From Notamacropus eugenii (taxonomy: Eukaryota; Chordata; Mammalia; Diprotodontia; Macropodidae), in NCBI RefSeq assembly GCF_028372415.1, contig NC_092875.1, positions 186,257,022 to 186,321,021 of the forward strand: 64,000 nucleotides of DNA. The letters are read 5' to 3'. A program made the position numbers and the translations under genes. Shown piece after piece: positions 45,708 through 55,471 of the stretch; position 1 is the stretch's first letter; the number at the start of each line of letters is the position of its first letter. The notes beneath the pieces were generated by a model that had not been told where the DNA came from, did no database searches, and saw nothing but the letters and a program-made list of their open reading frames with translations.

Positions 45708-46240
45708 ACCCTATACAAATGCCAAAGTAATATTCCTAAAGCAGACATCTGACCATAAACTCAAGTGACTCCCTATTACCTGTAGGATCCAATATAAACT
45801 CCTTTGTCTGGCATTAAAAACCCTTTACAAACTGGCCCAAAACTATGTTCCAGGCTTACTTTATGTTACTGACCTTTACATATTCTTTGGTCCTTCTTGC
45901 AATTCCTTACACACAATACTCAATCTTCATTTGCCACAATTTTACACAAGCTGCCTCCATGCCTTGAATTTACTCTCTCTTCACATCTCAGAATTTCTAG
46001 CTTCCTTCAAGTTAAAGTGCCTCCTCCTACATGGAGTCTTTCCTGATTTCTTCTGTTGCCAGAGCCTCCCACTCAACTTATCTTGCAGTTACTTTAACTA
46101 TATTTTTTATATACTTACACATGCATGTTTTTCCCCTAATAGAATGCAAGCCCCATAAGGATAGGGAGCGCTTCATTTTTGTCTCCACCACCTAACACTG
46201 TGCCTGACACATAGTAGGCACTTAATGTTAATATTAACAT

Positions 46241-46253
46241 TGAATCACCTTTT
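46241..46253 (+). repeat. target-site duplication of the L1 (left)
   Basis: TGAATCACCTTTT is identical to 47253-47265. Confidence 0.9.
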
Positions 46254-47252
46254 TAAATTACTATTACTATTATTTTGTTTTCGGTGTTCTATAATCACTT
46301 CCACATAACTTAGATTTTTTCCCCTCCCTTCCCCTCTTTCCCCCCATCTACTCCCTTCCTCCCTGAGACGTCATACAATTTTATATGGGTTCTACATGTA
46401 CATTCCTATTAAATACATTTTTACTTTAGTCATATTGCATAGAGAAATTAATATGAATGGAATCATAAAACAAACCAAAATGTAATACAAAAGAAAATGA
46501 TCTCCTACATTCTGCAATCAAATTCCATAGTTGTTTCTCTGGATGTGGAAGGCATTTTACCTTAAGAGGCCATTGGGAATTTTTTAAGTCCTTGAATTGC
46601 AATAAAGTTCTAAGTCTATCAGAAAAAATTCTGGCACACTGTGGTTGTTGCTGTGTACAAAGTTCTCCTGATTCTGCTCCTTTCACTCAGCATCAGTTCA
46701 TATGAGTCTTTCCAGGCCTCTCTGAAGTCTACCTGTTCATCATTTCTTATAGCACAACAGTATTCCAATACAATCATATACCACAATTTATTCAGCCATT
46801 CCCCAGTTGATGGGCATCCCCTTGATTTCCAGTTTTTGGCCACCACAAAGAGTGCTGCTATACATCTTTTTGTATATGTAGGACCCTTTCCCACTTTTAT
46901 GATCTCTTGTGGATACAGTCCTAGAAGCGGTATCACAGGTTATGCACATTTTTGTAGCCCTTTGGGCATAGTTCCAAATTGCTCCAGAATGGTTGGATCA
47001 GCTCACAGATCCACCAGCAATGAATTAGTGTTCCAACTCTCCCACATCTTCTCCAACACTTATCATCTTCCTGTTTTGTCATGTTAGCCAATCTGATAGG
47101 TGTGATGTGGTATCTCAGAGCTGTTTTGATTTGCATTTCTCTAATCAATAATGATTTAGAGCATTTTTTCATATGATTATAGATAGCTTTAATCATATTC
47201 TTCCTCTGAAAACTGCCTGTTCATATCCTCTGACCATTCATCAATTGGGGAA
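46254..47252 (-). mobile_element. 5'-truncated L1 with perfect target-site duplication
   Basis: Antisense copy of about 1 kb holding the ORF2 C-terminus and 3' UTR; the 3' end is the AT-rich TTTTTAAATTACTATTAC side. 13-bp identical duplications bound it. Its coding part is well preserved compared with other L1 pieces here, suggesting it is among the younger inserts. It landed at the end of the L2 at 45175-46240. Confidence 0.9.
46619..47196 (-). pseudogene. L1 ORF2 C-terminal part, frameshifted
   Basis: Minus-strand frame 47196-46933 reads IREMQIKTALRYHITPIRLA and CWRRCGRVGTLIHCWW, the cysteine-rich C-terminal motif of L1 ORF2p. One frameshift near 46935 leads to the frame 46936-46619 with IPLLGLYPQEI, GCPSTGEWLNKLWY and the terminus CQNFF. 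The N-terminal endonuclease and RT are absent because of 5' truncation. Confidence 0.88.
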
Positions 47253-47265
47253 TGAATCACCTTTT
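47253..47265 (+). repeat. target-site duplication of the L1 (right)
   Basis: TGAATCACCTTTT, identical to 46241-46253. Confidence 0.9.
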
Positions 47266-47309
47266 AGACATAGAATGAGACAGATTCATGGCATATGATA
47301 AGCAACTAC

Positions 47310-47400
47310 ATAGTTGAAGTAACTTGTTACATGTGCTATAGCTAATTTCTTTCAGAGCTTAGATTAGAACCCATGTCTCTTGATTCCCAATCTTGGGTAT
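47310..47400 (-). mobile_element. MIR-family fragment, antisense
   Basis: TTGAAGTAACTTGTTACATG and AGATTAGAACCCATGTCTCT. Confidence 0.5.
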
Positions 47401-47539
47401 GTTGTATTATATTGTGTTGAAAATTAGATACTAAATGAAGAAAAAGATTAAGAGTTACATGTAATTTTTTAATTGGCATGTCCAGATCTTTGCCTATTTA
47501 TTCCAGCTTCATTAACTGTAACTTTATGATCTGTTCTTA

Positions 47540-47597
47540 CATAACTTGGTATATATGTACAGTAGGTGCTCAATAAATATTTGTTGAATAACTGAAA
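47540..47597 (+). mobile_element. L2/MIR 3' terminus
   Basis: CAGTAGGTGCTCAATAAATA and TTTGTTGAATAACTGAA. Confidence 0.75.
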
Positions 47598-48843
47598 CAA
47601 AGTAAAGTTAGGGGTGACTTCCAGGCAGAACTCAACACAACTGTCATGCTATCACCTAAGAAGCTGACTCAGGGACAGATTAAAATCACTGGCTGCATTT
47701 TTTTTTTTTACCTCATACTATTTATAGTTCCTGAAACTGTGGAAAGGAAAACCAATCAGATTAAATGGTGACAGCAATAGCTCAATGAAATGTAAACCTT
47801 TCTAATTTGCTGGGACTTTAGGGTTATCACAGAAGACCTGACTGCTGATTGCTCACCACATTGGAGACCATGTAGAAGGCAGATAATGTGTGTCAGTAGG
47901 ATACCATATTGTTTACCACTTGGAATAAAATTCCCTATGTTTTTATTCTTAAACACAACTTCTTGCCAGTTATTTAGGTTTGAAGTTTACTTCCTATTCC
48001 AGCCTTAACTTACAACTACTAAGCCCATCGAATTTTACTGCAGTCCATACATCTCCATTCCAGCTGCAACTGGTCACAGCTATTTCCAAAACAAAGCTAT
48101 TTGGGGCACCTTTCTCCTTTTTATACTGTCTTTCCAGGCCCTTACTGACCCATAAAATTAACTTGTAACCAGTCACAATGAACTGAGAGCTATCTATTCT
48201 TGTGTTCACACCTTGAGTTTACACACTTTGTTTGGGTGAGTCCTGTTGTCTTTCCCCCCAAAAAGGACAACGTTTAATGACAATGAGCCATACTGCCCTC
48301 ACTTTATCCCTCAGATTGATCATTGTGACCTCTCATTGGACATTCTCTTCCTGCCCCTTTCTTGAAAGTTTCCTTTAAACACTTCCATCAGTGCTAGGGT
48401 TATTTGCATTTTCTGCTCCTGCTGTTGGCTGCTGTAGTTCTTAATGACAACAGAACATCCTAAGTGTAAAGAAGAGTACCTTCAGCGGATGATGAACCTA
48501 GGGTTTTAGGTCATTCTAGGAAGATATTCCAGGGTTGGGATTTGTATTTTCACCTTTTCTTTAGGGTTCTTTTTTAAAATTTTGTTTAATTTTTATCTAA
48601 TTTACTTAAAAGGAGTTAGTCAATGGTGCATCAGAGGTAAGACCTGTGGAGGTCTGGGAAATGAGGAAGCTGGGAAATGAGGAGTGTAGTGAAGATGAAT
48701 GACGGTGTTGAATGTGGTTATCTGGGACAAGTGGTATCTGGAAATAGGTCTATGTATGCCTATTATTACTAAATAGTAAAAAGCACAAGTTAGGGACATC
48801 ATGGCCTTAGATACCTAATATGATAAGGTTTGTAAACTAGAAT
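47598..48843. other. spacer, nothing recognised
   Basis: No recognised repeat. A poly-T run lies at about 47699-47711. The interval precedes the CpG island by 2-3 kb and would be worth a conservation check. Confidence 0.4.
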
Positions 48844-48909
48844 CAGGGATGGGGAACTTGAGGCCTGGAGACCACATGTGGCCTGGAGGTCACAGGATCC
48901 TCACCCCAG
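48844..48909 (+). mobile_element. minimal hAT-type MITE
   Basis: CAGGGATGGGGAACTTGAGG pairs with CACAGGATCCTCACCCC. It is the same family type as 22180-22363, reduced to little more than its ends. Confidence 0.6.
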
Positions 48910-49017
48910 ATCTAGATGACCCCCAGGGCATTTGGTCTACATGGCTTAGTCAAGAATAAGTAGTAACATAGAGGTAGAATAGAACTCACTTATTTACTTT
49001 GTTTGGGTAAGTCACTT

Positions 49018-49110
49018 TATTTTGCAAAGTAGGAAACTGAGGCCCAAGGAGGTGAGACAACCTGCCTAAGGTCAATTACATAGTGATAAATCCAGGAACC
49101 TATCTTTGGA
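49018..49110 (-). mobile_element. MIR-family fragment, antisense
   Basis: AAAGTAGGAAACTGAGGCCC and TGCCTAAGGTCAATTACATA. Confidence 0.65.
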
Positions 49111-49790
49111 CCTTTGTACAAGAATTGCCCAAAGTAGAGACCTGGCCAAGGAAGAAGGTTTAGTTTTGTTTTACAGGAATTCACTCAGAACTTTGTACTT
49201 TATCTAATCACTCATAATTTGGATAATGAATGCAATCACTAAACAGTAGGACTGGAAGGAACCCTAAAGAGCTGTCTAGTCTTTCCACTAAACCAGGCTG
49301 CCTCTTATATTAAAAAAAGAATCTTATTTCTTTCTCTGACAGAAAAATGAACTTTTAATACAGCTTTTGACTGTTTACTCTGACCCCATAAAGGACTTTA
49401 GTCCAGGCACAATGGCGTTTGTCCTAGAAAACATTATACTTTGGCTGCTGATTTTTTAGTTAACCAATGCTCACAAAACATTGGCTATTTCCTCCTCACA
49501 ACACCTACTGTGGAAAGAGTGGATAAAAATGTGGTGATTCTGCCTCACTTCTGTCTACAGATCATGAATCTGCCTGCTTTTGAACTGATGAAGCTGATTT
49601 AATACAATGTGATGACGTTTTCACCCTGATGCTTCAAGTGGTATGGGTAATCCCGCATTCTGAAAGATAGTTTTAGTGCTGTATAAAGTTTCTAAGAAAT
49701 GTAAGAGCTTGAAGGATGGCCCCCATGAACTGTTACTGTCAAAGGTTCACAAAGGTCTCCAACCTATGAAACCAACTTACGCCTATCAGC
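49111..49790. other. spacer with one short MIR3-like remnant
   Basis: GGACTGGAAGGAACCCTAAA at about 49249 resembles a MIR3 tail remnant. Nothing else is recognised. Confidence 0.4.
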
Positions 49791-49791
49791 A

Positions 49792-49898
49792 GATCATAGG
49801 ATTGTAGAGTTAGAGCTGAAAGGTTCCTATTGGTAATCACGTCCAGTTCCATTATTTTATAGACAATGTAACCTGAGGGTGGAAGAGAGAGAGTCTAT
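49792..49898 (-). mobile_element. MIR3-like fragment, antisense
   Basis: ATCATAGGATTGTAGAGTTA, GAGCTGAAAGGTTCC and TTATTTTATAGACAATGTAA. Confidence 0.6.
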
Positions 49899-49919
49899 TA
49901 AATATGATCAGACCGATCA

Positions 49920-50095
49920 CCTGGGGCAGCAGATGGACTGCTGCTCCTGGACTCAGGAAAGCATCTTCCTGAGTTCAAATCTGGCCTCAGACACTTGGAA
50001 AGTTAGTGAAGACTGTGCCTCAGTTTCCTCACCTTAAAACGAACTGGACAAGGAGAGGGCAAACCACTCCAGCGTCTCTCGGCAGACTGAATAAC
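49920..50095 (+). mobile_element. Mar1-like CORE-SINE, partial
   Basis: GGGGCAGCAGATGGACTGCT, GAGTTCAAATCTGGCCTCAG, GCCTCAGTTTCCTCACCTTA and GGCAAACCACTCCAGCGTCT. The CORE middle and RTE tail are shortened. Confidence 0.78.
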
Positions 50096-50539
50096 TAGGA
50101 AGCACGTCTACCATGTGACCGGCACAGAGAGAAAGTGGAAGAAGCGTGACCCCACCTTGGGCCCTTCTGAACCTACCTATACCTTACAAGTCCTGGACAG
50201 ACGGACACGAAAACACGCCTCTCACCTGCTGCCACCTGGCGCTTTCCAGCCAGTCCCCTCTGAAGCATGTTGCTCTAACAGGAAAGGACTGTTCACTAGG
50301 AACTGGACTTTTTTTTTTAGGTGGAGCCTTTCCATTTTTAATAATTAAAATCAACAACCAAATTCCACCCATTAATTTTTTTCAAAGGCCCAGTCTGTTC
50401 CTTTCTTTGGGCAATGACCTAAACCTTGCCATGAAAAGCCAGGTTTGGGGCCTGTCCTGGGCCCGCTGCAGGGTAGGGAAGGTGGCCAACCTGGCTCCAA
50501 CCGCTGCCAGTCACTTTATGACTCTTTTTTTACCCCTTT
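50096..50539. other. island shore, nothing recognised
   Basis: GC content rises toward the CpG island. Overlapping frames here (for example 50146-50541) show no motif. Confidence 0.45.
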
Positions 50540-50827
50540 AATCCCCTTATGTGTATCCAAGTGGCAGTTCCAGTCCCAGGGGTTTGGCAGAGCGACAAGT
50601 GGCTGGTACAGGCTCGAAACCAAACCGCTTAATCCAGGGCTTGGGCACAGGCTGCCTCCCTGTCTTCCCTGGTTCAGCCCCGGGCTGGCTGTTGGCCGCC
50701 CTCCTGCGCCGCCCGGCCCGCTGCCCTCCGCCGCCGGCCTGGGTCACCGCTTTAGAGCGTGGGAGTACACGCCACTCCTTCTCGCAGAGACGGAGAGAGA
50801 CAAAGAGACCGAGAGAGACTAAAGAGC

Positions 50828-50853
50828 GGGGGGGGGGGGGGGGGGGGGGGGGG
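50828..50853 (+). repeat. G26 homopolymer in a purine-rich tract
   Basis: 26 consecutive G residues, inside a GA-rich strand from about 50795 to 50895. The tract can form G-quadruplex or triplex structures and is likely length-variable and hard to sequence. Confidence 0.9.
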
Positions 50854-51094
50854 AGGGGGGGAGGGCATGGGGGGGAGGGGGAGGGGGAGAGACAGGTCTT
50901 CGTGGCCCTGCAGCTGCTTCTCCCTTTTACACAAGTAGCTTTTTTAACGGCTCCTGACAGAAAAACAGCACGAGTTTTTCTGGCTTTTCTTTCGACTCTT
51001 CCTTTAAAAGCCTCCGCATGGAGAGAGACGTTTCCACTCCGAGGCTCTTAAGGGAGAATGTCCTCGAGCACACTCAGTGGGAGCGGGCGGCTTC

Positions 51095-51103
51095 GCCCCG
51101 CCC
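51095..51103. promoter_or_regulatory. GC box (Sp1-type)
   Basis: GCCCCGCCC, reverse complement GGGCGGGGC, matches the Sp/KLF consensus. Confidence 0.6.
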
Positions 51104-51123
51104 TCCTGACTCGGGCCGCTCCC

Positions 51124-51128
51124 ATTGG
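51124..51128 (-). promoter_or_regulatory. CCAAT box (NF-Y type)
   Basis: ATTGG within CCCATTGGCT; on the minus strand AGCCAATGGG is a strong NF-Y match. Confidence 0.65.
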
Positions 51129-51147
51129 CTGCTGCCTGTTGCTAACC

Positions 51148-51155
51148 CACGTGAC
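51148..51155. promoter_or_regulatory. E-box CACGTGAC
   Basis: CACGTGAC fits USF/MiT-TFE binding sites. It lies 20 bp from the CCAAT box, supporting promoter function. Confidence 0.6.
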
Positions 51156-51390
51156 GGAGCGCGGGGGGCCTCCCAGGTCCGGGCGCCGGCGTGCCGGCCC
51201 CCCGCTGCGGCTCGGCAAGTTTCTGGGTGCCTGGGTCGGCCCACATGGACTGGGGAGGGAGGGAGAGAGGGAGCGGATGGGGGAGTCCGGACTTCAGCCG
51301 GACTCGTAAAGCCGGTTTCCCTCCCCCTCCAACCCCGCCCCGCCTAGGTTTGGGCCCGGCTGAGGAGGAGGGCGCGGTGCTCGCAGGCCG

Positions 51391-51405
51391 CCACGAGATG
51401 GCAGC
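51391..51405 (+). promoter_or_regulatory. CTCF-like motif
   Basis: CCACGAGATGGCAGC matches the CTCF core CCASYAGRKGGCRSY at 14 of 15 positions by eye. Confidence 0.5.
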
Positions 51406-51669
51406 GCCGCGCTGTGCGTAGCCCGCGCCCGCGTGGGGCCGCCGCGCCGCGAGCTTATCGGCTCCTCCCGCGAGTTTTAATGAACACGCACGGACTACTC
51501 TGCGCGCCGTCGGGGGCCAGCGGGCCCGGCCCGGCAGGCTTCGTTTTGCCATTTACTCCAAAGGCGACCGGCATTCCGGGGTTCGGGTCCGACCGCCCCG
51601 GGCGTTTTCCTAAAACCGAACCCGAGAGGACCATTGTTTGGGGCCTGTTTGCAGAAACTCGGTGCGTGA

Positions 51670-51706
51670 GCGTGTGCGTGTGCGTGCGTGCGCGTGTGCG
51701 CACATG
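51670..51706. repeat. alternating purine-pyrimidine tract (Z-DNA prone)
   Basis: 37 bp of uninterrupted alternation made of CG, TG and CA steps (GCGTGTGCGTGTGCGTGCGT...), at the edge of the CpG island. Confidence 0.85.
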
Positions 51707-51720
51707 GCTCTAATGAGGCT

Positions 51721-52084
51721 AGGTTCCCAGCTGTAGATACGTATGCACACATACTACGTGCATGCGCAGATCGGCGTGCATGTGGGCGTGTCTACACTAG
51801 ATGTGCGCGTCTACACGCGCTCTTGTAACCTGTCTGATGTATGTGTGCTATGTCAGGACTGCGGAAACTGCGCGTGTATATGTGCGCACACGGACTGTGC
51901 ACACGCGCTCTTGTACAAGCCTGGGGTGAGCAGAAGCTGTGTGTGTACGCAGAGTTTAATTTGTATGTCGCTTGTATACGATTTATTTTTTATATCCGCT
52001 TTTTTATTGTCTGTGTGTATCATTAGATCGGGCTTGCAAAAGCCTTGTGTATACGTATGCGTGGTATTAGGTCGGCTTGCTGTA
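51721..52084. other. TG/CA-rich island shore
   Basis: Scattered GTGTGCGC, GCATGCGC and CACACGG segments; probably a decayed TG repeat. No coding signal. Confidence 0.5.
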
Positions 52085-52126
52085 TTGTGCATATATCATA
52101 TATTTTATGATATATGTAATATATAA

Positions 52127-52951
52127 CATATACATTATATATTACATACGTAACCATATACATTATATATTACATACATAGCCATATACATTATATATAT
52201 TACATACATAGCCATATACATTATATATTACATACGTAACCATATACATTATATATTACATACATAGCCATATACATTATATATATTACATACATAGCCA
52301 TATACATTATATATTACATACGTAACCATATACATTATATATTACATACATAGCCATATACATTATATATATTACATACATAGCCATATACATTATATAT
52401 TACATACGTAACCATATACATTATATATATTACATACGTAGCCATATACATTATATATATTACATATGTAACCATATACATTATATATTACATACGTAAC
52501 CATATACATTATATATATTACATAGCCATATACATTATATATATTACATACGTAACCATATACATTATATATTACATACGTAACCATATACATTATATAT
52601 TACATACGTAGCCATATACATTATATATATTACATATGTAACCATATACATTATATATTACATACATAGCCATATACATTATATATATTACATAGCCATA
52701 TACATTATATATTACATACGTAACCATATACATTATATATATTACATACATAGCCATATACATTATATATATTACATATGTAACCATATACATTATATAT
52801 TACATACGTAACCATATACATTATATATTACATACGTAGCCATATACATTATATATATTACATATGTAACCATATACATTATATATATTACATACATAGC
52901 CATATACATTATATATATTACATACGTAGCCATATACATTACACATATAAC
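52127..52951. repeat. AT-rich minisatellite, 29 units of 21-30 bp
   Basis: Units begin CATATACATTATATAT and end with variants CGTAAC, CATAGC, CGTAGC or TGTAAC. Lengths are mostly 28 or 30 bp, with two of 26 and a last one of 21. The unit sum from 52127 to 52930 agrees with the coordinates. Partial TATA-rich sequence extends to about 52985. Minus-strand open frames of 60-68 codons across the array are artefacts of the repeat. Confidence 0.95.
52155..52412. repeat. three perfect 86-bp higher-order repeats
   Basis: Units 28+30+28 bp form an 86-bp block repeated identically at 52155-52240, 52241-52326 and 52327-52412. Confidence 0.93.
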
Positions 52952-52985
52952 CATATACATTATATATATAATATATATGTAAAAT

Positions 52986-54035
52986 ACATATCTGCTCACA
53001 CACCCAACTGCATGGAGGTTGTGATAAAATGACCTAATACCATATATCTATGAATAAACACAATGCTTTTTAAAGAGCCTTTCCATATCTAAAAAGTATA
53101 ACTAAAATATAGATTGTTTCTGCAAATAAGTTTCTTTCAACTCTTTCAGTGTATAAAAAATCTATGTAGTTTTTGCAACTATCAGAGGTTTCTTTCAACA
53201 GCCTCTCTCTCTGTCTCTGTCTCTCGTTCCATACACACATTTATTTATTTAGTCATGAGTTCATTTATGTAACAAAGAGAAATTTGAAATGGGAGCTGCT
53301 CTTTCACGCCTGCCTCCCCCTTCCCAGCCACCTCCACCTTTCATCTCAGCACCTACTTGCCTTTCCTTGGCATTCATCTGAGCTGCCCTTTGGGTGACAT
53401 GAACCATAGGCTGGGCCTTTCACTGGGTATGCACATGAATCACCCACTATTTCAGCCTGCCAACCCTGCAGCGCGCCCACACTCTGCAATCCTGACCCGC
53501 TTCTAGGGAGAAGGAGATCCTGTGGTGGCTGCTTTGCAGCTGTCCCAGGATAACCTTAATTCCCTTCAACAGAGAGATAAGCATGCCTGACCTAATTTGA
53601 TCCCACTCCAGGCAGTGTGCCATCCTCATTTAATTTTTGAGGAATTGGTGAGTATGTCATTCTTTCTGCTCACTTGATTATGTTTTTTTCTTTCTTTGGT
53701 TTTTCACTAGCTGCTTTATGACTGTTCTTTCTACTCCTTTGCTGTCATTCACCTACCTTGCCTTTCTTTCCCCTTTGCCCCTTTTGCTCTTTTTCCCCCC
53801 TTTTAACAAAATGTTTTGAGGGTGTTAAAATCTCTCACCACCATTGGGAAAGTTGAGAGCTTTGAGGCTACCTGGAAGAAGATGTGGAAGAATGCAGCAA
53901 ATGAGCATAAATACTTACCTGAGCGTGCAAGGAAAACCCTAGAAGGCTCCCCACAATCATCCCTGCCTGGGACCTCTTCTATCTCAGCTTACTGAAAACC
54001 TTCTGTTTCTTCAGTGCCCAGAGTTCAGCTACTAC
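52986..54035. other. spacer downstream of the minisatellite
   Basis: No family recognised. A (CT)/(TCTG) patch lies near 53205-53226 and pyrimidine-rich sequence at 53680-53810. A possible non-coding exon at 53456-53647 is discussed in the findings. Confidence 0.4.
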
Positions 54036-54039
54036 CTCC

Positions 54040-54345
54040 CTTATCAGACTAGTTGAAAAAGATCCTCCTTAAATTTCTCACACTACTTTAGATTTCTGCT
54101 TTGCTTTTATGACAATTTTTCTTGTATTGTAGCTAGCTATGTATTTGTTACCTTTATTCCCCTGGTGCCTAGCACGGTGTCTCTTACATAGAAAATGTTT
54201 AAAAAATACTCTTTGAATCAAATTGAAACTTCAAACTCCTGACATCCAAGGCCATGCCAAATGGGGCTCCAACATACCATTCTTGTCTGATCTTCCATTG
54301 AACTCCTGTATGAATTCTGTTCCAGTCAAACTGTAGCAGGGTTCT
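54040..54345 (+). mobile_element. L2 3' terminus and adjoining L2-like remnant
   Basis: CCCTGGTGCCTAGCACGGTG and CTTACATAGAAAATG are the L2 terminus. 54225-54345 (CCAAGGCCATGCCAAATGGG) looks like an upstream L2 coding piece, out of order. Confidence 0.55.
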
Positions 54346-54384
54346 AGTTGTTGTCCTTCAAAAATATGGAAAAGATAAAAAAAA

Positions 54385-54555
54385 TGGAAAACACACCAGA
54401 CTAGGAATCAGAAACCCTGGAGTCTAGTTCTAGCACTGCTGTTCCATAGCTGTATTTCCTGGAGAGCATCATTCCCCCTCTCTGAGTCTCAGTTTCCTCA
54501 TTTGTAAAATAAAATTGAGTTTGGTAGTCCCTTAAGGTCCATTATGGTTCTAACA
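54385..54555 (+). mobile_element. MIR3-like SINE
   Basis: AGACTAGGAATCAGAAACCC, CTGAGTCTCAGTTTCCTCAT, TTGTAAAATAAAATTG and the tail CCTTAAGGTCCATTATGG. Confidence 0.75.
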
Positions 54556-55470
54556 CAAATAGCCACACAGCATTCTACATCCATATCTGATCTAGTACAC
54601 TCTGAATCCCTTTCTTATCTCCCTTTTCCTTTCCTCATCTTCCCAAGACCCCAGCTTTTCTTTCTGCTCATCCAAATTTTCCCATTCTTTAAGGTTCATC
54701 TGATCCCATACCCTCTGTGAAGTCTTTCTGACCACCAGAGTTAGGAATATTCTCACCTCTAATAAACTTCTGTGGCCTTTATCATCAGTATCATTCATTT
54801 AATCAGCACTTAAGCCACTTGGTATTAAGTTTTCTTTTCATGTAGGAAGTTGCTGTTGCTTGAAATATTTCCATTTCTCTTGGAATTGCTTTCAGAGCTG
54901 TGGCATATTCTTTTGAGTAACCATGATGTTGGCAAATCTTTGTCCTTTGAGGGCAAATTTTATTTTTAGAAGCAATCAAAAGTCATTTAGAATAAAATTT
55001 AGTGAAGAAGGTAGATGATCAAGCCAGGAAAATCCACTTTGTGACAGAAAATAAGTTCTGAATACAAAGTAGGGAGTATAGAAGGCCAAGACCTCTGGAG
55101 CAGGCATTCCCTCAGGAAAAAGCTTCAGTCAGGAGCAACAGAGGACACTTATCTCATCCCTAGCCTGATTCCCTCAGAGTCTGCTTGTCCTAACCCTGCT
55201 ACTTGCCTGTGTGGACTCAGACAGATTTGTCTGGCATATCTTTAGCAACCTACTCAGGAATACATGAAGAACACAGGACTCAGGGCTCCCATGAACAACC
55301 ATTACAGTTGTATGTGTGGCACATTTTTTTCTATTCTGTGTTGCATTTGTATATCATTTTATTCTGTCACTACAGAATGACAACAGTTATTCCAATAACC
55401 AGCTTCTTTAAATACCCCAATTAATATTTTTTTCTCCGTATGTGTCCCCCTCCCTCACCAACACTGTACC
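54556..55470. other. spacer; possible L2 remnant at 54590-54790
   Basis: A pyrimidine-rich stretch with CATCTGATCCCATACCCTCT and TGTGAAGTCTTTCTGACCAC looks L2-like. The rest is unrecognised. Confidence 0.4.
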
Positions 55471-55471
55471 A

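Larger units (their letters stand above)
45175..46240 (+). mobile_element. L2-clade LINE 3' part, split by a SINE
   Basis: TGGAATCATCCTCAGTTCCT, AATCTACACCCTATA, then after the SINE CAAAGTAATATTCCTAAAGC, GACTCCCTATTACCTGTAGG, GGCATTAAAAACCCTTTACA, and the terminus GCAAGCCCCATAAGG ... ACATAGTAGGCACTTAATG. Confidence 0.8.
50540..51720. promoter_or_regulatory. CpG island, candidate promoter / first exon
   Basis: The only CpG-dense, GC-rich block in the window; CpGs are abundant from about 50680 to 51680, unlike the CpG-depleted surroundings. It contains GC boxes (51095-51103, 51333-51343), an ATTGG box (51124-51128), CACGTGAC (51148-51155) and a CTCF-like site (51391-51405), with no TATA box. 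This is the typical form of a broad, TATA-less vertebrate promoter. Orientation is uncertain: CCAAT followed by a GC box reads properly on the minus strand, while the E-box side suits the plus strand, so it may be bidirectional. Several long frames (50551-51051, 51142-51552 minus) are expected in GC-rich DNA poor in stops and are not called genes. Confidence 0.75.

Noticed and set aside
46641..47087. 148-codon plus-strand frame
   Set aside because: Antisense shadow of the L1 ORF2 C-terminus.
50551..51051. 166-codon frame through the CpG island
   Set aside because: GC-rich DNA lacks stops by composition; the product is low complexity, including the glycine run from the G tract.
51142..51552. 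136-codon minus-strand frame in the island
   Set aside because: Arg/Pro/Gly-rich composition typical of antisense GC-rich DNA; no domain and no splice support.
52127..52951. Regular repeats reminiscent of a CRISPR array
   Set aside because: There are no unique spacers between repeats and the genome is mammalian; it is a minisatellite.
52393..53003. Long minus-strand frames rich in MYMVTYVIYNVYGY-like residues
   Set aside because: They are the translation of the AT-rich minisatellite; frame openness follows from the repeat unit.
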